Assembly (NCBI GenBank): GCA_947626675.1
Contig: CANQTC010000002.1
Span: 1 to 64,000, forward strand
Length of the DNA: 64,000 bases
Reading direction: 5' to 3'
Source of the DNA: an uncultured Coprococcus sp.
GTDB lineage: Bacteria; Bacillota; Clostridia; Lachnospirales; Lachnospiraceae
The position numbers and the translations under genes were made by a program. Positions within the stretch are counted from its first letter, which is position 1. The number at the start of each line of letters is the position of its first letter. The notes beneath the pieces are model-generated. The model saw nothing but the letters and a program-made list of their open reading frames with translations. It was not told where the DNA came from and made no database searches. Shown here piece by piece: positions 9,661 to 17,564 of the stretch.

Positions 9661-9902
9661 ACTGCTTCTTCATTAAAATAACCTGTTTCTTCCCAAACCC
9701 GTTTATCCGGGCAATAATAGCTATATTCATTTGAATTTCCTACTTTTATTGCCGTTCCAAATTTGAGTATTCCTTGTTGTAATCCCAGCCTTACATACTG
9801 TGCATCCTTCCCTATTGCGCTTGCAATTTCCTTTATCGGTACATTTCTTCCTGTAAAGGCTGGTAAATCAACCTTATAAAGAACTTCTGGCATATTTACC
9901 AC
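9657..9902 (-). CDS. Small DNA-binding / excisionase-like protein
   Basis: 81 aa; IKEIASAIGKDAQYVRLGLQQGILKFGTA resembles excisionase-type HTH; overlaps the ATPase start. Confidence 0.55.
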   Translation of the reverse strand: MVNMPEVLYKVDLPAFTGRNVPIKEIASAIGKDAQYVRLGLQQGILKFGTAIKVGNSNEYSYYCPDKRVWEETGYFNEEAV

Positions 9903-9987
9903 CTGTTTCTATAGAGCATTTCTTGCTCTGTTATGTTTTGCATTATACAGACCTTTATTTGCTCTGTTAATAGTTTATAATTAAATG

Positions 9988-10016
9988 TTGACTAATAGAT
10001 ATTAGTATGTTATATT
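9988..10016 (+). promoter_or_regulatory. Sigma-A-type promoter with palindromic operator for the XRE gene
   Basis: TTGACT (9988-9993), 17-nt spacer, TATATT (10011-10016); spacer contains CTAATA-GA-TATTAG (9992-10005). Confidence 0.7.
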
Positions 10017-10039
10017 TGCAATTACAGGAGGTTGGTGCG

Positions 10040-10471
10040 ATGAATACAGGTAAAAAGATTAAGTTAATTCGAACGTTTCGTGGATTAACTCAAAAAGAAC
10101 TTGGAGAGGCTTGCGGAATACATGAAGTTGCAATCCGCAAATATGAACTTGGAAAGAATCTTCCAAAATCGGAACAGCTTAGAAAAATCGCAGAAGCACT
10201 AAATGTTAATGTAAATTCATTGGTAGAATTTGATATTGAAGCTGATGGAGATGTATTACCATTACTTTTTGCAATTGACGAAGTGTTTGATGTGTCTATT
10301 AAAGACATTGATGGAGAACCCGGAATATTCTTTTCCAACAAAAGTCTCATACAATTTCTAAAAGACTGGCAGGCAATGAAGGAATTACTTGCTTCTGGTA
10401 GCCAGACTCAAGACAATTATGAGATTTGGAAAACAATTCGTCCAAATGTAACAAAAGTAACCCACGAATAA
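10040..10471 (+). CDS. XRE-family helix-turn-helix regulator
   Basis: IKLIRTFRGLTQKELGEACGIHEVAIRKYELGKNLPKSEQLRKIAEAL; AGGAGG 12 nt upstream of ATG 10040. Confidence 0.85.
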   Translation: MNTGKKIKLIRTFRGLTQKELGEACGIHEVAIRKYELGKNLPKSEQLRKIAEALNVNVNSLVEFDIEADGDVLPLLFAIDEVFDVSIKDIDGEPGIFFSNKSLIQFLKDWQAMKELLASGSQTQDNYEIWKTIRPNVTKVTHE

Positions 10472-10528
10472 TAATCATTTTACACCTTTGCTATCAGCTT
10501 TCTAGTAAATAGCGAAAGGATGGTGCTT

Positions 10529-11583
10529 ATGAAGTTACCCAACGGATACGGAAGTGTTGTAAAACTTTCCGGCAAAAGAAGAAGACCTTATCAAGTGCGA
10601 AAAACGATAGGCTGGCACTATGATAAGGAAAAAGACAAACAGGTTCAGGATATGATTACGATTGGATATGCAGCTACAAAGGCAGAAGCCTTGCAGATAC
10701 TTGCGGAATACAATAATAATCCATTTGACACCAAGACTGCTAAGATGACCTTTTCAGATGTATATGAAGAATGGTCAAAGCGTAAGTTTCCAACTATTTC
10801 TGAATCTAATGTAAAAGGATACTCTGCTTCATATAAAGCGTGTGAATCCCTTTACAACAAAGTATTCAAGGATATTAAGCTAGTTGATTTACAGACTGTC
10901 ATTGATACGTGTGGCAAGAATTTCCCCACACTAAAGAAAATCAAAGGGTTATTCAATCAGCTATATGACTATGCCTTGAAGAATGATATTTGCAACAAAG
11001 ACTATTCCAGCTACGTGGATGTCGCTCAGTATAAGGATCGTAATCCTAACAAATATGACAGAAACAAATTTGAAAAAAACGAAATTGATATGATATGGGA
11101 GCAAAAGGAAGATAAATATTATCAGATTGTATTAATGCTTCTATACAGTGGAGTTCGAGTTTCAGAATTGCTGGATTTGAAAAAAGAAAATGTTCATCTG
11201 GAAGAACAGTATTTTGATGTTATCTGTAGTAAAATAGAAAATGGTATTCGAAAGGTTCCCATAACAGATAAGCTTCTGCCATACTACAAAAACTGGTATG
11301 AATCCTGTCCGGAATGTGAATATCTACTTCACACAGAGGAAGGAAATCATTTCCTATACCGAAACTACTACGATAGCTATTTTAAACCTTTAATGGAACA
11401 GTTAAATATTAATCGTACGCCCATTGTTGTAGGCATACCTGCATTTCAATGTTAGCGGAAGCCGGTGTGAATCAGACGATAATCAAAAAGATTGTAGGAC
11501 ACTCCGGTGCTATGACTTTGACCGAAAAAGTATATACCCACTTTAATGTTAAGGATCTTATAGATGAGATTAATAAGATTTAA
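10529..11583 (+). pseudogene. Tyrosine-type site-specific integrase, frameshifted near the C-terminal catalytic box
   Basis: Integrase N-terminus and core (LLYSGVRVSELLDLKKENV) in frame to 11455; RHTCISMLAEAGVNQTIIKKIVGHSGAMTLTEKVYTHFNVKDLIDEINKI* continues in another frame to 11583; one missing C at CCC 11420-11422 would restore H-x-C-R-H-T. Confidence 0.85.
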
Positions 11584-11592
11584 ATTTAAGAA

Positions 11593-11628
11593 AGGACATT
11601 CCCCAGTATTTCTACTGAAAAATGTCCT
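11593..11628. terminator. Hairpin downstream of integrase
   Basis: AGGACATT ... CAGTA-TTTC-TACTG ... AATGTCCT; no strong T-run. Confidence 0.4.
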
Positions 11629-11646
11629 ATACATATCATAATCTTT

Positions 11647-11679
11647 GTTGCATACCTGTTGCATATGTGTTGCATTTGA
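11647..11679 (+). repeat. Three tandem 11-bp GTTGCAT repeats at the rpsI-proximal end of the element (candidate integrase arm sites)
   Basis: GTTGCATACCT GTTGCATATGT GTTGCATTTGA at 11647, 11658, 11669. Confidence 0.7.
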
Positions 11680-11766
11680 TGTAAATCCCAGCACATCTGA
11701 CAACTTTCCACAACTTCTGTAACCCTTGTAAAATGGGCTTTTCTTGATATCTTTGTTTCCGAAAGA

Positions 11767-12165
11767 TTATCTCTTTGAGAACTGAGGAGCTCTTCTCGCA
11801 GCCTTTAAGCCGTACTTCTTTCTCTCCTTCATTCTTGGGTCTCTTGTAAGGTATCCTGCCTTCTTGAGGATTGGTCTGTACTGCTCTGAGTCAACCTCAA
11901 GTAATGCTCTTGAAATACCATGTCTGATAGCACCAGCCTGACCTGTGAAGCCACCGCCCTTTACATTAACCTTTACGTCATATTTACCTTCTGTGCCTGT
12001 AGCAACAAGAGGCTGTTTCACGATAACCTTTAATGTATCAAGACCGAAATACTCTTCCATGTCTTTCTTGTTTATTGTAATCTTACCAGTACCAGGAGCA
12101 ATATAAACTCTGGCGATACTGCTTTTTCTTCTTCCTGTTCCATAGAACTTTGTTGTCTTAGCCAT
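11767..12165 (-). CDS. rpsI: 30S ribosomal protein S9
   Basis: [17 protein letters not shown]...RRAPQFSKR*. Confidence 0.97.
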   Translation of the reverse strand: MAKTTKFYGTGRRKSSIARVYIAPGTGKITINKKDMEEYFGLDTLKVIVKQPLVATGTEGKYDVKVNVKGGGFTGQAGAIRHGISRALLEVDSEQYRPILKKAGYLTRDPRMKERKKYGLKAARRAPQFSKR

Positions 12166-12183
12166 TTCTTATAATCCTCCCTC

Positions 12184-12618
12184 TTAGTACTTAATCTCTA
12201 AAACTTCCGGCTGCTGAGCCTGATGCTTATGCTCAGGACCTGCATATACATGAAGCTTATCAATCATGCTTCTTCCAAGTGGTCCTTTTGGAAGCATACC
12301 TTTAACTGCTAAACGGATTACATCCTCCGGCTTCTTAGCCATCTTCTCTTTTAATGTTGTCTCTTTCATACCGCCAACATAATCTGAATGATTATAATAA
12401 ATCTTCTGCTCCATCTTCTTACCGGTTACTTTAATCTTGTCAGCGTTTACAACTATTACATAATCACCAGTATCAATATGTGGTGTAAATGTCGGCTTAT
12501 TCTTGCCTCTTAATATGCTTGCTATCTCTGAAGATAAACGTCCTAAAGTATGTCCTGTAGCGTCAACTACATACCACTTTCTCTCTATTGTTGATGGGCT
12601 TGCCATAAAGCTCTTCAT
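12184..12618 (-). CDS. rplM: 50S ribosomal protein L13
   Basis: [33 protein letters not shown]; start after GGAGG. Confidence 0.97.
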   Translation of the reverse strand: MKSFMASPSTIERKWYVVDATGHTLGRLSSEIASILRGKNKPTFTPHIDTGDYVIVVNADKIKVTGKKMEQKIYYNHSDYVGGMKETTLKEKMAKKPEDVIRLAVKGMLPKGPLGRSMIDKLHVYAGPEHKHQAQQPEVLEIKY

Positions 12619-12714
12619 CGTGGTACCTCCTAAAAAATTTAAAATAATATGGTATATATCAATACGCTGCTTACCGGGGCATTGGTTCACAGTGTATATA
12701 TAAACTTCACACAT
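12619..12714 (-). ncRNA. Putative L13 leader (ribosomal-protein autoregulatory leader)
   Basis: About 95-nt leader between promoter and rplM: terminal A/U stem (GTATATATA / TATATATC on +) enclosing CACTGTGAACCAATGCCCCGGTAAGCAGCGTATTG. Confidence 0.5.
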
Positions 12715-12720
12715 CTACAC

Positions 12721-12749
12721 ATTATATTATACTCAACCGGGCGTGTCAA
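12721..12749 (-). promoter_or_regulatory. Consensus sigma-A promoter of rplM-rpsI
   Basis: Minus strand TTGACA-17 nt-TATAAT (12749-12744 and 12726-12721). Confidence 0.85.
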
Positions 12750-12807
12750 CGAATTTTTTCCATTTTTATTGCAATTTTTTCATTCAAAAATTTTTGCATT
12801 TTTCATT

Positions 12808-14205
12808 TTATTCAATCTTTAAATATGGCTCACACAGAAAGTCCGTAAAATCCTCCGGCTCGAAGTCACAATCGCCGCCAGAATATTGTACATGAACATG
12901 GATGCAGCAGTCACTGTCACAGTTTGGCAAATCCCTATAGAAATTCACTAACCTCCATACGTTATTTTTGTATTTTGTTTTCTGATTCACGCAATACCAC
13001 TCCGTACCGTCATCTGCCTCAATCAGGCTCATCTCATTTGTTTCACATGCATTGTCATAATATTTATACCATTCTTCCGCACTGTGTTCCGCAGTATATT
13101 TTTCAAATTGTACATCAAAATAATGCTTTTGTTTTCCTTCTATTTTGCCGCCTTTTGCCCATGTATTCAAGGATTTTCCATCTGACTCTTCATATGGCTC
13201 ATATCTTTCCGGCAAAGTCACTGTCACTTTTGTAGAGCCATCTTCTGTAAATATCTCATACGATGGTCCAAGTTTTTCTTCTTCCGTACTGTTTTCCTTT
13301 GAATACGCTTCTGATTTTTCTGCTTCATCTGCGCCTGTATTTTTTAATCCGTCATCTGAATTATCTGCGGTTACTTCTGAAACAATTTCTCTGTCATCTC
13401 TCGGATTATTCTCTTCCTTCCTTACGTTCAAAACTATAGCCGCCGCAGTACCGGCAACAACTGCTGTCGCTGCTGCTCCAACTGCTATTTTAAACTTTGC
13501 TGCTTTTAATATCGCTTTTACACCTTTTCCTGCCGCCTCTAAAAATGCCGGTGCAGCATACGGTACATACATATTTTGTACCTCTGCAACAAGAAGACTT
13601 GTGAGAAATGGCAAGGCAGCAACCGAATAAAGCTTATCGCCGCTTTTCTTTTCATACTGCTCTACACCTGCCTTGATTTTTCCTCTTGCTGCGCTCAAAC
13701 GATATGTCACTGTTCCGACCGGACATCCCATCAGCTCGGCAATTTCCGCCGCGGTCAGACCGTCAAAATAATAAAGAATAACGGTTTGATATAATGTATC
13801 CGACAGGCTGGTTTTCATAATATTTAACACAAGCTGCCTTTTTTCCTGACTCGCTGCATACTCCTCAGGAAGAAAATTTTCATTTTCCTCTAAAACAGAA
13901 TTTTCTATCTCCTCATCCTTCACCAGCTCAGGTTTCTTCTTTTTTAAATAATTCATGCTTTTATTTGCGGCAATTCTTGCAACCCATGCCATGAATTTAT
14001 CAGGCTCATTCAAGCTGTTTAACTGCTCAAATGCAGTCAGATAAACATCCTGTGCCAAATCAAGTGCATCCTGTTCGTTTTTTAAAAAGCTGATACATGT
14101 AAAATAAACCGCTCTGTAACTTAGAGCATACAGCCGTTCAAATGCTTTTTTGTCCCCTTCGGCTGCTGTCTTTACTAACTGCTCTACGTTGTCTGCATTA
14201 TTCAT
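12808..14205 (-). CDS. ECF-type RNA polymerase sigma factor fused to a TM segment and C-terminal extracytoplasmic domain
   Basis: Region 2 DALDLAQDVYLTAFEQL...FMAWVARIAANKSMNYLKKKK; region 4 LTAAEIAELMGCPVGTVTYRLSAARGKI; then IAVGAAATAVVAGTAAAIVL and a ~140-aa domain. Confidence 0.85.
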   Translation of the reverse strand: MNNADNVEQLVKTAAEGDKKAFERLYALSYRAVYFTCISFLKNEQDALDLAQDVYLTAFEQLNSLNEPDKFMAWVARIAANKSMNYLKKKKPELVKDEEIENSVLEENENFLPEEYAASQEKRQLVLNIMKTSLSDTLYQTVILYYFDGLTAAEIAELMGCPVGTVTYRLSAARGKIKAGVEQYEKKSGDKLYSVAALPFLTSLLVAEVQNMYVPYAAPAFLEAAGKGVKAILKAAKFKIAVGAAATAVVAGTAAAIVLNVRKEENNPRDDREIVSEVTADNSDDGLKNTGADEAEKSEAYSKENSTEEEKLGPSYEIFTEDGSTKVTVTLPERYEPYEESDGKSLNTWAKGGKIEGKQKHYFDVQFEKYTAEHSAEEWYKYYDNACETNEMSLIEADDGTEWYCVNQKTKYKNNVWRLVNFYRDLPNCDSDCCIHVHVQYSGGDCDFEPEDFTDFLCEPYLKIE

Positions 14206-14322
14206 CCTGCGTTTCCCTCCTGCTCTGCCCTTTTAAATCTATCCCATATTGTATATACGACTCTTTTTTTGCTTTTCTAAATAGCCCGCTCATTACATTT
14301 TATACCTTTTAATACTTCAATT

Positions 14323-15654
14323 TTAATTATATTTTTCAATCTTAAGAGCCGAACTGCTTAACAAATCCGTAAAATCTTCCGGTTTTAAATCATCACCATT
14401 AAAATTATAAATCTTCACATATATACAGCAAGGGTCTTCCTCATTGCAAGTCGGCAAATCAGCACAAAAATAAAGGGTCTTGTCGTAATCAATATCATCC
14501 TCCGCAAATACATGCTGCTCTACCTGATTGAGATAAAGCCATTTCATTCCATTCTCACCCTCTATTACACCCGTTTCGCTTGTTACACCATCATTTCCCA
14601 GTTGTCCGTTTTTTTGCCAAAAATCAATACGCTCCTGTGCGTTTTTATCAAACGCAATCCAAAGATAGTTTCCGCTATCTGATTTATTATATGAAATGTA
14701 TGTATCCGTTTTTTCCTTGATAACATATTCTTTCGGCATTGTCACTATTGCCTTCGTACAAAATTCATCCGAACCAATTGGTATATCAAAGTCCCTACTG
14801 ACAATTTCGTTATCAGCAAGCTTCGGACTGCCTGCCTCCGCTGATTCTTCTGATAATTCTGTACTTGTTGCTATCCCATCACCTTTTTCAATCTTAAGCG
14901 TCGGTTCGCATAATAAATCAGTAAAATCTTCCGGCTCAAGTTCACATTTTCTGTCATAGTGACCTACCATAAAACAGATACATCCATCATCCTCACCGGT
15001 CGGTAAATCCTTGAAGAAATAAAGAAGTCTGTCGCCATCATCCTCTATCTGATTTAAACAATACCATTCGCTGCTATCGTCTGCCGTAATCTGGCTCAGC
15101 TCATTTTTTTCACACGCTGCGCTGTGTAATCCTTTCCACCAGTCAGCATTATACTCTGCCTTCTGACTGTCAAACCATATGTCTATATAATGTTCGCCGT
15201 TGATTCTACCGCTTTTCGCACTGAATGTCAGTTTTTTTCCAATATTGTCTTCATATGTAACATTCTCATATTCCTTTGGCAATGTGACTGTAACCTTTGC
15301 AGAATTATCTTCATTGAAAATTTCGTATGAATCTCCTGTGCTTTCTGCTTCGTTACGCACCTCATTTGCTTCTGCATTTCCCGAGGCATCATTTTCCTTT
15401 TCTGAAATATCTGCATTATCTTTCTCATCTGCTGTAGGCGTATTATCTGCCGCTTCTTCTGTTACAACACCTCTGTCATCTGTGAGCTTGTTCTTATCTT
15501 TGCCTGCGCCCACAATTATAACTGCGATAACTCCCCCAACAACCGCTGCCGCTGCGATTCCGGCTGCAATTTTAATCTTTGTTGTTTTTAACATAGCTTT
15601 TACTCCTTTTCCTGCCATTTCTGCATATCCATTGTATTTGGAACGTAACATCAT
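14323..15654 (-). CDS. Membrane protein with two copies of the sigma-factor C-terminal domain (sigma-less paralog)
   Basis: GKGVKAMLKTTKIKIAAGIAAAAVVGGVIAVIIVG matches GKGVKAILKAAKFKIAVGAAATAVVAGTAAAIVL of the upstream-coded protein; two EPEDFTDLLCEP/KPEDFTDLLSSS-type repeats. Confidence 0.75.
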   Translation of the reverse strand: MMLRSKYNGYAEMAGKGVKAMLKTTKIKIAAGIAAAAVVGGVIAVIIVGAGKDKNKLTDDRGVVTEEAADNTPTADEKDNADISEKENDASGNAEANEVRNEAESTGDSYEIFNEDNSAKVTVTLPKEYENVTYEDNIGKKLTFSAKSGRINGEHYIDIWFDSQKAEYNADWWKGLHSAACEKNELSQITADDSSEWYCLNQIEDDGDRLLYFFKDLPTGEDDGCICFMVGHYDRKCELEPEDFTDLLCEPTLKIEKGDGIATSTELSEESAEAGSPKLADNEIVSRDFDIPIGSDEFCTKAIVTMPKEYVIKEKTDTYISYNKSDSGNYLWIAFDKNAQERIDFWQKNGQLGNDGVTSETGVIEGENGMKWLYLNQVEQHVFAEDDIDYDKTLYFCADLPTCNEEDPCCIYVKIYNFNGDDLKPEDFTDLLSSSALKIEKYN

Positions 15655-15750
15655 TTGTATTAGCCATAATACATTTTTCCTCTGAATACTTGTTCCTCTT
15701 TATATAGACAAATCTAAATATCATTTTATTGGCTTTTTTCAAAAAAATTT

Positions 15751-16497
15751 TTATTTTAAATATTCAATTCCCACAAGTGTCAATCCCCTTGCCTCCGCTG
15801 TAGGGCCTGCCTTGCTTCTGTCCTTTGCAAGCAGAATTTCCTGCACATACGAAGGCTCATACATTCCCATGCCGCATTTTAAAAGCGTTCCCATAATAAT
15901 TCTTACCATATTATATAAGAAGCCCGTACCGCAAATCCGCATGGTAATCATGCTTCCCTCCTTCGTGAATTGAATATCCGTCACGTTCCGCACTGTGCTT
16001 TCCACCTGTGTCCTCGGTGAACAAAAGGATTTAAAATCATGTTCACCTATCAGATATGCTGCCGCCTCCTGCATTCGTTCTATATCGATATGAAAATAAA
16101 CAAATTTAGAATACAAGCGGACTGTTGGATTCGGAAATCGGTCGTTCCATATTTTATACTCATACGTTTTAATCGTATCACAATAACGAGGATGAAAATT
16201 ATCGGCAACCTGACAGGAGTCCGTAATGACAATATCCTCCGGCAGTCTTTGATTCAGTGCAAATGATAACTTATCCGGCGGTATCCTTGTCGCAGTATCA
16301 AATACCGCCACATTCCCAAGTGCATGTACACCCGAATCCGTACGGCTTGCACCTATTATATGAATATCCTCACCAAGCAGCCCTGAAAGTTCACGATTAA
16401 GCACCTCTTCAATCGTTATTCCATTGTTCTGTATCTGCCATCCACAATAATTCGTTCCATCATATGCAACAGTTAATTTTACGCGCACCATTTGCAT
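15751..16497 (-). CDS. truA: tRNA pseudouridine synthase A
   Basis: KLTVAYDGTNYCGWQIQ...GASRTDSGVHALGNVAVFDT. Confidence 0.96.
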   Translation of the reverse strand: MQMVRVKLTVAYDGTNYCGWQIQNNGITIEEVLNRELSGLLGEDIHIIGASRTDSGVHALGNVAVFDTATRIPPDKLSFALNQRLPEDIVITDSCQVADNFHPRYCDTIKTYEYKIWNDRFPNPTVRLYSKFVYFHIDIERMQEAAAYLIGEHDFKSFCSPRTQVESTVRNVTDIQFTKEGSMITMRICGTGFLYNMVRIIMGTLLKCGMGMYEPSYVQEILLAKDRSKAGPTAEARGLTLVGIEYLK

Positions 16498-16590
16498 TTC
16501 CTTTCTAATATATGTATGAAGCCAAACTTCTATATTGGATTTTACACATTGTTCCTGCTATAAGCAAGTCCAAAATCATATACGAGTCGA

Positions 16591-16617
16591 ACGATAAGCA
16601 GCTTTGCGCATATAGTA
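16591..16617 (+). promoter_or_regulatory. Sigma-K-like promoter match upstream of the DUF2935-MCO cassette
   Basis: AC (16591-16592), 16-nt spacer, CATATAGTA (16609-16617) = CATAnnnTA. Confidence 0.45.
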
Positions 16618-16651
16618 AATAAAACGCAAAACTATAAAGGTATGAAAAAAT

Positions 16652-17548
16652 ATGTGGAAATATGTTAAATTATCACTCGAAACGCATCTTTTCTTCGCAC
16701 GCATCATGAAGGAACATTCTCTTTTTCTGCTTGTTGGTTTCCCTGAAATCAATACAAAATATCGTGAAAAAGCAGACTGGTTTCGGACACAGTTTGAAGA
16801 AGGTCTGAAAGAAACGGTACATCTTGCAAATGGCATCGTAAATGCTGATGTACTAAGTTCCTGTGAAATCGTGACCGAGTTTACCATGAAAGCCGAAGAA
16901 CAGACAGAAAAGCTTACAGGCGTTCCTATTAACTGTCAGATTACTGCTGCCGAACACAAACTGCGCCCGGGAAATTCGTGTGGCATAAACAGGGAAATGG
17001 TACAAAAAGTAAGGGCGCTTAACAGACGAATGTTTCAGCTTGTAAACGGTCTGATTGAATTTAAGGAAAATGTTCTTCAGGAAGTGCTGTCCTGCAAACT
17101 ATACACATCAAATTATCCGCTCTTAATTGAGCATATTATTCGTGAAGCAAAGCTTTACCGTTCTACCATATCAGAGCTTGAACGAAACGGCTGCATTTCC
17201 TCATCTAACAGGAAATCAATGGAACAATTCTGGAATCAGATTATGATGGAGCATGCACAATTTATCAGGGGACTGTTAGACCCTACAGAATGTGAGCTGA
17301 TTGATACAGCAAATAAATTTGCCGATGACTACTGCAAGCTTATCAACCTTGCAAGGGAACGTGATATGTGTACAATGGATGAACTGACAAGAAAAACCAT
17401 TCAGACTACGAAAGCTTATCAGCAGTTCAAGACAGCAGGTACAGAAGGCATCATAGGCTGCAATATCCGCTCCGTCATTCTGCCGCTGCTCGCAGACCAC
17501 GTCTTGAGAGAGGCAAATCATTACCTGAGAATATTGAAAACGCCATAA
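16652..17548 (+). CDS. DUF2935 family protein (ferritin-like helical, possibly metal-binding)
   Basis: MWKYVKLSLETHLFFARIMKEHSLFLLVGFPE...; second half repeats TSNYPLLIEHIIREAKLYRS...MMEHAQFIRGLLDPTE. Confidence 0.8.
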   Translation: MWKYVKLSLETHLFFARIMKEHSLFLLVGFPEINTKYREKADWFRTQFEEGLKETVHLANGIVNADVLSSCEIVTEFTMKAEEQTEKLTGVPINCQITAAEHKLRPGNSCGINREMVQKVRALNRRMFQLVNGLIEFKENVLQEVLSCKLYTSNYPLLIEHIIREAKLYRSTISELERNGCISSSNRKSMEQFWNQIMMEHAQFIRGLLDPTECELIDTANKFADDYCKLINLARERDMCTMDELTRKTIQTTKAYQQFKTAGTEGIIGCNIRSVILPLLADHVLREANHYLRILKTP

Positions 17549-17564
17549 GAAGGAAGGTAACAAT

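Larger units (their letters stand above)
1..11766. mobile_element. Integrative/mobilizable element adjacent to the 3' end of rpsI (left boundary unresolved)
   Basis: Int-XRE-small HTH-RepA-like-MobV module plus defence cargo; the rpsI 3' end is a known ICE/IME target; no second copy of the rpsI 3' end was found in the window. Confidence 0.7.

Noticed and set aside
11452-11703. 83-aa minus-strand ORF over the integrase tail
   Set aside because: Antisense to the displaced C-terminal integrase frame; that explanation accounts for the sequence.
13145-13630. 161-aa + strand ORF, plus the similar 161-aa ORF at 15200-15685
   Set aside because: Antisense shadows of the paralogous TM/C-terminal domains of the sigma factor and its neighbour; their similarity reflects the sense-strand homology.
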